A DNA stretch of 64,000 bases, taken from contig NZ_MIJF01000024.1 of NCBI RefSeq assembly GCF_001730235.1, positions 1 to 64,000 on the forward strand. The letters run 5' to 3'. The stretch is from Vulcanibacillus modesticaldus. Its GTDB lineage: Bacteria; Bacillota; Bacilli; Tepidibacillales; Tepidibacillaceae. Shown piece after piece: positions 59,283-64,000 of the stretch. The position numbers and the translations under genes are program-made. The notes under the pieces were generated by a model that did no database searches, was not told the origin of the DNA, and saw only the letters and a list, made by a program, of their open reading frames with translations. Each line of letters begins with the position of its first letter. Within the stretch, counting starts at the first letter, position 1.

Positions 59283-60266
59283 ATGAATCATGATGACAAA
59301 GTTTATGAAATTACAGTTATAGGAGGAGGCCCTGCAGGATTATTCGCTACTTTCTATGCTGGTATGAGGGGAGCAAGTGTAAAACTAATTGAAAGTATGC
59401 CTCAATTAGGTGGACAATTAGCTGCACTTTATCCTGAAAAATATATATATGACGTTGCTGGATTCCCAAAAATTCTAGCTGGTGAGCTAGTAAATCGCTT
59501 AAAAGAACAAGCAATGCAGTCAAAACCTTCTATATGCTTAGAAGAAAAGGTTGAAAAAGTTGAAAAGCAAAACGATGGAACATTTCTACTTACAACTAAT
59601 AAAGGAACACACCTATCAAAAGCAGTAATCATCACTGCTGGTATTGGAGCTTTTGAACCTCGCAAACTAGATATTGAGGGTGCGGAAAAGTATGAAGGTA
59701 AGAATCTTCATTATTTCGTGAATGATTTAGAAATATTCAGAGATAGAAAAGTATTGGTATTTGGTGGAGGGGATTCCGCTGTAGACTGGGCTTTAATGCT
59801 TGAAAATATCGCTAAAGAAGTTACTATTATCCATCGACGTGATAAATTCCGTGCTCATGAACATAGTGTCGAAAAATTATATGCTTCCAAAGTTAACGTA
59901 ATCGTTCCAAGAGTAATCACAAAATTAGAAGGAAACGATATGATCGAAAAAGTTACAATCGCAGCACCTAAAACAGGAGAAGGTGAACAAGTGATTGAAG
60001 TAGATGATGTAATTGTTAACTTTGGTTTCGTATCTTCATTGGGTCCAATTGCTGAATGGGGATTAGAAATTAAAAATGGACAAATCATGGTCGATTCAAC
60101 AATGAAGACAAATATTGATGGAATCTATGCTGCTGGTGATATTGCAGGTTATGAAGGTAAAATTAAACTAATAGCTGCCGGATTTGGTGAAGCTCCTACT
60201 GCTGTTAATAATGCTAAACATTACATAAATCCAGAAGAGCGTGTTCAACCAACCCACAAACATTAA
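59283..60266 (+). CDS. Ferredoxin/flavodoxin-NADP(+) reductase (YumC type)
   Basis: This 327-residue thioredoxin-reductase-like flavoprotein has the FAD loop [18 protein letters not shown], the NADPH loop [15 protein letters not shown] with [11 protein letters not shown], and the FAD-closing [14 protein letters not shown]. There is no CxxC redox pair, which separates it from thioredoxin reductase and identifies the YumC group. ATG 59283 follows GGTGGGGAG; earlier starts lack a site. It reduces ferredoxins that may feed radical SAM and Fe-S enzymes, several of which are encoded just downstream. Confidence 0.93.
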   Translation: MNHDDKVYEITVIGGGPAGLFATFYAGMRGASVKLIESMPQLGGQLAALYPEKYIYDVAGFPKILAGELVNRLKEQAMQSKPSICLEEKVEKVEKQNDGTFLLTTNKGTHLSKAVIITAGIGAFEPRKLDIEGAEKYEGKNLHYFVNDLEIFRDRKVLVFGGGDSAVDWALMLENIAKEVTIIHRRDKFRAHEHSVEKLYASKVNVIVPRVITKLEGNDMIEKVTIAAPKTGEGEQVIEVDDVIVNFGFVSSLGPIAEWGLEIKNGQIMVDSTMKTNIDGIYAAGDIAGYEGKIKLIAAGFGEAPTAVNNAKHYINPEERVQPTHKH

Positions 60267-60278
60267 TTTTACTAATAT

Positions 60279-60302
60279 AAACCCACTCAACTGAGTGGGT
60301 TT
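60279..60302 (+). terminator. Terminator of the ferredoxin reductase gene
   Basis: AAACCCACTCA pairs with TGAGTGGGTTT around a two-base centre and is followed by TATG. It lies 13 bases after the stop. Confidence 0.85.
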
Positions 60303-60361
60303 TATGTATATTTATCTTATCCTGTAATAAAATAAGAAAAATCGATTATGGAGGAAGCTTT

Positions 60362-60619
60362 ATGCCATATTTGTGTCCTGTCTGTAATGGTTTATCTGCC
60401 CTACAAGCGACTTGCCAATACTGTCATCATCCATTAGAGGACTATGGTCGTATTGAACAACTCTTTGGCCCATACTCACCATACCAAGAAATTAGTGATT
60501 TAAAAATGACTAACGGTTTTATCGATAGTACTATTCACCTATGTATCCACGTAACATATTGCCCTATGTGTGGCAAGGAGCATCTAATAACTATAAAAGA
60601 GCAATATCAAACGTATTAA
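60362..60619 (+). CDS. Small zinc-ribbon protein, unknown function
   Basis: The 85-residue product has an N-terminal CPVC plus CQYC pair (C5/C8 and C18/C21), which together form one zinc ribbon, and a C-terminal CPMCGKEH. The middle is aromatic (LFGPYSPYQEI). ATGGAGGAAGCTTT precedes ATG 60362. No named family is recognised, though such genes are found near Spo0E-like genes in Bacillales. Its last 29 bases overlap the convergent spo0E-like gene. Confidence 0.72.
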   Translation: MPYLCPVCNGLSALQATCQYCHHPLEDYGRIEQLFGPYSPYQEISDLKMTNGFIDSTIHLCIHVTYCPMCGKEHLITIKEQYQTY

Positions 60620-60818
60620 CTAACTTTTCAAAGATTTTACTGCTATTCTCCTTTTGACGATATCTTTTTTCCATTTGAAGTTTAACCAATTTAGTGTGGA
60701 ACTTATCTATTTTTTGACTAATTTCAATAACAGAAGGGTGGTTAATTCCCAATTTCACTGCCTCTAGCTCCATTTTCCCTCTTAGTGATTCGATTTTATC
60801 AATTAATTCCTTTTCCAT
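60591..60818 (-). CDS. Spo0E-like aspartyl-phosphate phosphatase
   Basis: A 75-residue helical-hairpin protein. Spo0E/YisI/YnzD proteins dephosphorylate Spo0A~P and so hold back sporulation. The family pattern is visible in IDKIESLRGKMELEAVKLGI, HPSVIEISQKIDKFHTKL; the usual SQELD signature is here SQKID, with the key Asp kept. It has a long basic tail and converges with the zinc-ribbon gene, with overlapping 3' ends. Confidence 0.85.
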   Translation of the reverse strand: MEKELIDKIESLRGKMELEAVKLGINHPSVIEISQKIDKFHTKLVKLQMEKRYRQKENSSKIFEKLVNTFDIALL

Positions 60819-60907
60819 ATAATTTTTCTCCCAAAAAGATTTTCCTATATTTTATACTTTTTCAACAACTAAATCAAACACCCGTTCTCATCAAATATCT
60901 ACTAGCC

Positions 60908-60936
60908 TTGCCCATTTTATATAATAGAATTATAAT
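60908..60936 (+). promoter_or_regulatory. Promoter of the MqnE-like gene pair
   Basis: -35 TTGCCC (60908-60913) and -10 TATAAT (60931-60936) are 17 bases apart, about 37 bases before the first gene. Confidence 0.65.
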
Positions 60937-60973
60937 GTTTTTATGTGAAATGATAGTTGGGAGTGAATTGTTA

Positions 60974-62080
60974 ATGCCCCTTATTAAAAAGGATGATTTA
61001 ACAGATATTTTTAAAAAAGTTGAAATGAATGAAAGGCTAAATTTTGAAGATGGAGTAAGGTTGTTAAAATCTAATAATTTATATATGATTGGCCAAATGG
61101 CAGATATAGTTCGTCGGAGAAAAAATGGAGACAATGTTTCTTTTATCATAAATACTCACCTTAATTATACAAATGTCTGCTATTTAGGTTGTAAACTTTG
61201 TGCATTTGGAGTTAAACCCGACGCTAATGATGCTTATACCATGTCTTTAGAAGAAATCGAAAAAAAAGTGATCGGCTTATATGATAAAGGGTTCAAGGAA
61301 ATACATATCGTTGGCGGTGTAAATCCAAAACTTCCTTTTCAGTATTACGAAGATATGATGAAAATAATTAAAAAGCATAATCCCAAACTGCATATTCAAG
61401 CCTTTACAGCCGTTGAACTCGATTATATAGCAAAGATAGCTGGATTATCTGTTGAAGAAACGATTCTCAAATTAAAAAACGCTGGATTAGACTCCATTTT
61501 AGGAGGCGGAGCAGAGATCTTCCATCAAGATATTCGCAAAATCATCTCTGGCCACAAGACAACTGCAGATAAATGGTTTGAAATCCATGAGATTACCCAT
61601 CAACTTGGTATGAAATCTAATGCCTCAATTATATACGGACACATTGAGCAACCTGAACATATTATTGATCATTTAATGCGTTTGAGAGAATTACAAGATA
61701 AAACTAATGGTTTTAATGCTTTCTTCGGTTTTGCTTTTCATCCAGAAAATACGCAATTAGCCAAAGAATATGAGCTATCAGGTGAAACGACAGGAATTTA
61801 CGATTTAAAAATCCTAGCGGTCGCTCGATTGATGTTGGATAATTTTCCTCATATTAGAGCATTTTGGATGGCTATCGGTCAAAAATTGGCTCAGGTATCC
61901 TTACACTTTGGAGTTGATGATTTAGATGGGACTGTTATGGAAGAAAGGATATTCCATGCAGCTGGTTCTGAAGCGATTCACATGGTACCTAAAGCATCTT
62001 TCATCAAGATGATCAAAGATGCTGGCAGAATTCCGATAGAAAGGGACACTCTATACAATACGATTAAAATATATAATTAA
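60974..62080 (+). CDS. mqnE: Aminofutalosine synthase (radical SAM)
   Basis: The 368-residue product belongs to the futalosine menaquinone pathway; the enzyme joins a chorismate-derived enolpyruvyl benzoate to S-adenosylmethionine-derived adenosine. The radical SAM cluster motif is CYLGCKLC. The C-terminal half has MqnE hallmarks: LGGGAEIF, YGHIEQPEHIIDHLMRLREL, FAFHPENT, LDNFPHIRAFW, LDGTVMEE and VPKAS to IPIERDTLYN. ATG 60974 follows GGGAG; the frame opens much earlier without a site. It is 18 bases ahead of a paralogue. Confidence 0.9.
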   Translation: MPLIKKDDLTDIFKKVEMNERLNFEDGVRLLKSNNLYMIGQMADIVRRRKNGDNVSFIINTHLNYTNVCYLGCKLCAFGVKPDANDAYTMSLEEIEKKVIGLYDKGFKEIHIVGGVNPKLPFQYYEDMMKIIKKHNPKLHIQAFTAVELDYIAKIAGLSVEETILKLKNAGLDSILGGGAEIFHQDIRKIISGHKTTADKWFEIHEITHQLGMKSNASIIYGHIEQPEHIIDHLMRLRELQDKTNGFNAFFGFAFHPENTQLAKEYELSGETTGIYDLKILAVARLMLDNFPHIRAFWMAIGQKLAQVSLHFGVDDLDGTVMEERIFHAAGSEAIHMVPKASFIKMIKDAGRIPIERDTLYNTIKIYN

Positions 62081-62098
62081 TAATAAGGAGAGAAAAAG

Positions 62099-63199
62099 AT
62101 GGGCTTACTTATTCAAGATAAATCTTTACAACCGATTATTGAGAAGGTTAAAAATGGTGAACGTTTAACTTTAGAAGATGGAATAACTTTATATCAATCA
62201 CCTGATATTCTTACAATCGCTCAACTAGCTAATGAAGTGAATTTGAATAAGAACGGTAACAAAGTTTATTTTATCCAAAATCTTTATATTAATCCTACCA
62301 ACGTTTGTGAAGCCCATTGTAAGTTCTGTGGTTATCGAAGAGACCCTAATGAAGACGGCGCTTACACAATGAGTATGGATGAATTATTACAATATGTTTC
62401 TGAACGATATACTGATAAAATACGCGAATTCCATATTGTCGGCGGGCATAATCATACGGTTGACTTTAGTTATTATGTAGATACAATAAAAACCCTCAAA
62501 AAAAATTATCCTGATGTTACTATTAAGGCATACTCTGGGGCAGAAATCGTCTTTTTCTCACAAATATCTGGTCTATCAGTAGAAGAAGTTTTAAATGAAC
62601 TTGTAAAGGCTGGCTTAGATACCCTTCCTGGAGGCGGAGCAGAAATTTTAACAGAACGCTATCGCTTAAAAATGAGTCCAGACAAAGCAACAACCCAAGA
62701 GTGGCTAGACGTGCATGAAACCGCCCATAAAATGGGATTAAAAACACATGCTACCATGCTTTATGGTTCAATCGAAACCCTTGAAGAACGACTTATCCAT
62801 ATGATTCGTCTACGGGAATTACAGGATAAACATCATGGATTTCTTGTATTCATACCATTAGCAATCCAACCAAAGAAAGTTACGGCATCATTAAAGCAAA
62901 GAACTTCTGCTTTTGATGACCTTAAAACGGTAGCTATTAGTCGTCTAATGTTAGACAATTTTGATCACATAAAATCTTATTGGATAAATATAGGTACTCA
63001 GCTTACTCAAATGTCTTTAAGTTTTGGAGCTTCAGACGTTCATGGAACACTGATTGAAGAAAGAATTAGCCATTCTGTTGGAGCAGTAACCCAATCGGGA
63101 CTTACACGTGATGAACTTATTTGGTTGATTCAAGGTGCAAACAAAATCCCTGTTGAACGAGATACCTTTTACAATATTATAAAAGTTTATCAAAAATAG
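62099..63199 (+). CDS. MqnE-like radical SAM enzyme, tandem paralogue
   Basis: A 366-residue protein with motif CEAHCKFCGY and the same full-length architecture. It shares LPGGGAEI, YGSIETLEERLIHMIRLREL, RLMLDNFDHIKSYW and IPVERDTFYN with MqnE. The distinct tail of dehypoxanthine futalosine cyclase (MqnC) is not evident, so it looks like a second MqnE rather than MqnC, although residues such as FIPLAIQPKK depart from both. AAGGAGAG lies 6 bases before ATG. One of the pair probably makes aminofutalosine and the other may have diverged. Confidence 0.75.
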   Translation: MGLLIQDKSLQPIIEKVKNGERLTLEDGITLYQSPDILTIAQLANEVNLNKNGNKVYFIQNLYINPTNVCEAHCKFCGYRRDPNEDGAYTMSMDELLQYVSERYTDKIREFHIVGGHNHTVDFSYYVDTIKTLKKNYPDVTIKAYSGAEIVFFSQISGLSVEEVLNELVKAGLDTLPGGGAEILTERYRLKMSPDKATTQEWLDVHETAHKMGLKTHATMLYGSIETLEERLIHMIRLRELQDKHHGFLVFIPLAIQPKKVTASLKQRTSAFDDLKTVAISRLMLDNFDHIKSYWINIGTQLTQMSLSFGASDVHGTLIEERISHSVGAVTQSGLTRDELIWLIQGANKIPVERDTFYNIIKVYQK

Positions 63200-63227
63200 A
63201 GGACTGCCACATATCGGCAGTCCATTT
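63199..63227. terminator. Terminator between the MqnE-like pair and the DUF1450 gene
   Basis: GGACTGCC/GGCAGTCC with a seven-base loop is followed by ATTTTTA. It sits between convergent genes. Confidence 0.88.
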
Positions 63228-63458
63228 TTAAATACTTTTTTCAACTTTTTCCTCGATTTTTGCAATTAATTCATCTGGGTCAGTAGCTTCGATATATTCT
63301 CCATTTAAAAGGACATAAGGATTAGTACCGCATTTTTCACAATGTCCTAGGCAATTATTTTCTACAATATCATACTTTGGATTTTGCTCAAATTTTTTAA
63401 CTACTTTTTCTGTTCCAAATTGGTAATTATGAGTGCAAAGTTCAATTAATTGTCCCAT
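63228..63458 (-). CDS. DUF1450 protein (YuzB-like)
   Basis: This 76-residue protein matches DUF1450: MGQLIELCTHNYQFGTEKVV, then NNCLGHCEKCGTNPYVLLNG. Four Cys (one N-terminal plus CxxxCxxC) suggest a bound metal or a small thioredoxin-like [2Fe-2S] fold. Function is unknown. B. subtilis yuzB lies close to yumC and yutI, the same company as here. Confidence 0.88.
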   Translation of the reverse strand: MGQLIELCTHNYQFGTEKVVKKFEQNPKYDIVENNCLGHCEKCGTNPYVLLNGEYIEATDPDELIAKIEEKVEKSI

Positions 63459-63704
63459 ATCCCATTCCCCTTTTTTAATGTATTTTTTTAATAATATATT
63501 TTTTTGTTTACTAATTTAGTTTATCACTATCTTACTCATTCAAACAATAGCTAAAAATACTTACCATAAAAAAAGCAAAATTTAGCTAACAGTTGGCAAC
63601 TGGTTAAACTAGTGCTTATATGGTAAAATACTATCTATATGAGATTGAGCACTTTGTCATATAATATAATTGCTCTTAAATTTAAATGAAAGGAGATCAT
63701 TTAT

Positions 63705-63935
63705 ATGGCTTTATATGATGATGTAAAAAATGTTATCGATAAATTACGTCCTTTTTTACAACGTGATGGCGGGGATTGTGAACTTGTAGCTGTCGAAGAT
63801 GGTATCGTTAAAGTAAGGTTAGTTGGTGCATGTGGCTCATGTCCTGGAGCAACCATGACTCTAAAGAATGGAATTGAGCGTGCTCTTAAGGAAGAGCTAC
63901 CTGGTCAAATCGTAGAAGTTCAACAAGTTCGATAA
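63705..63935 (+). CDS. NifU-like Fe-S scaffold/carrier (YutI-like)
   Basis: The 76-residue protein is a lone NifU C-terminal domain ([20 protein letters not shown], then [20 protein letters not shown]). The CGSCPG Cys pair (C46/C49) binds a [4Fe-4S] cluster shared by a dimer and hands it to target proteins. AAAGGAGATCAT precedes ATG 63705. Clients could include the nearby radical SAM enzymes or complex II. The 245 bases upstream hold no gene; several TATAAT-like boxes lie near 63660-63670. Confidence 0.92.
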   Translation: MALYDDVKNVIDKLRPFLQRDGGDCELVAVEDGIVKVRLVGACGSCPGATMTLKNGIERALKEELPGQIVEVQQVR

Positions 63936-64000
63936 TATTTTTTAACCTATACAAAATTAATATCAGTAATTTCTCTAATGATAAAAGTCTCTGTACATCC

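Noticed and set aside
62523-62747. Minus-strand frame opposite the MqnE-like paralogue
   Set aside because: It lies wholly within a conserved radical SAM gene and encodes no recognisable domain.

Overview
The window reads as a low-GC, endospore-forming Gram-positive chromosome (Bacillota, Bacillales-like). The evidence is AT-rich intergenic DNA, strong AGGAGG ribosome binding sites, spore genes (SpoVAF, SspI, a Spo0E-like phosphatase, DUF1657), a T-box on pheST and the three-gene Bacillus-type sdhCAB operon. Two futalosine-pathway (MqnE-type) radical SAM genes set it apart from Bacillus subtilis, which makes menaquinone by the classical route. A moderately thermophilic or anaerobic relative such as Tepidibacillus/Vulcanibacillus is a guess; nothing here proves the genus. 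No rRNA, tRNA or CRISPR array was seen.

Layout. 0-6 kb: an IS3-family tail, then sdhCAB, uvrC and trxA on the minus strand. 6-9 kb: spoVAF and an MFS transporter. 9-13.8 kb: an insertion-sequence and pseudogene graveyard (decayed IS3 element, decayed IS21 istB, secreted protein, broken subtilase). 14-20.2 kb: mutS2 followed by a compact five-gene cluster (DUF4178, PspA, DUF4247 lipoprotein, DUF350, membrane spermidine-synthase-like protein). 20.3-28.4 kb: small secreted or lipid-anchored proteins, a second subtilase remnant, an HTH-TPR regulator and a MacB-like ABC exporter. 28.6-35.7 kb: CadC/CadA metal efflux converging on a two-component system linked to ResA and an Lgt-like membrane protein, then DUF302. 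35.8-40 kb: a BmrCD-like heterodimeric ABC exporter behind a leader-peptide attenuator, and a CstR/CsoR-type repressor. 40-46.8 kb: cvpA, zapA, pheST with its T-box, a SpoU methylase, a KtrA-like protein and sspI. 46.8-53.1 kb: M42 peptidase, nhaA, a short MurF-like ligase, and an aromatic amino-acid operon (DAHP synthase, tyrA, chorismate mutase) preceded by a leader peptide packed with Tyr/Phe codons. 53.2-55.6 kb: frameshifted yeiH and small genes. 55.8-64 kb: pepA, yuiC, a yuiA-like gene, an Rrf2 regulator, ferredoxin-NADP reductase, the MqnE pair, DUF1450 and a NifU-like protein.

The backbone keeps B. subtilis-like order (trxA-uvrC-sdhCAB; sspI/SpoU methylase-pheS-pheT-zapA-cvpA-mutS2; the yui/yum/yut region). 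Two accessory blocks interrupt it, one between trxA and the mutS2 cluster and one between mutS2 and cvpA. Nearly all decayed elements lie in those blocks.

The most striking signals are cis-regulatory. An unlisted 56-codon leader ORF at 52870-53040 has 14 aromatic residues in a 21-residue core. It has a consensus promoter, a terminator, and a codon segment able to form the competing antiterminator, which together describe ribosome-mediated attenuation of the aromatic operon. A second leader ORF with a terminator precedes the BmrCD-like exporter.
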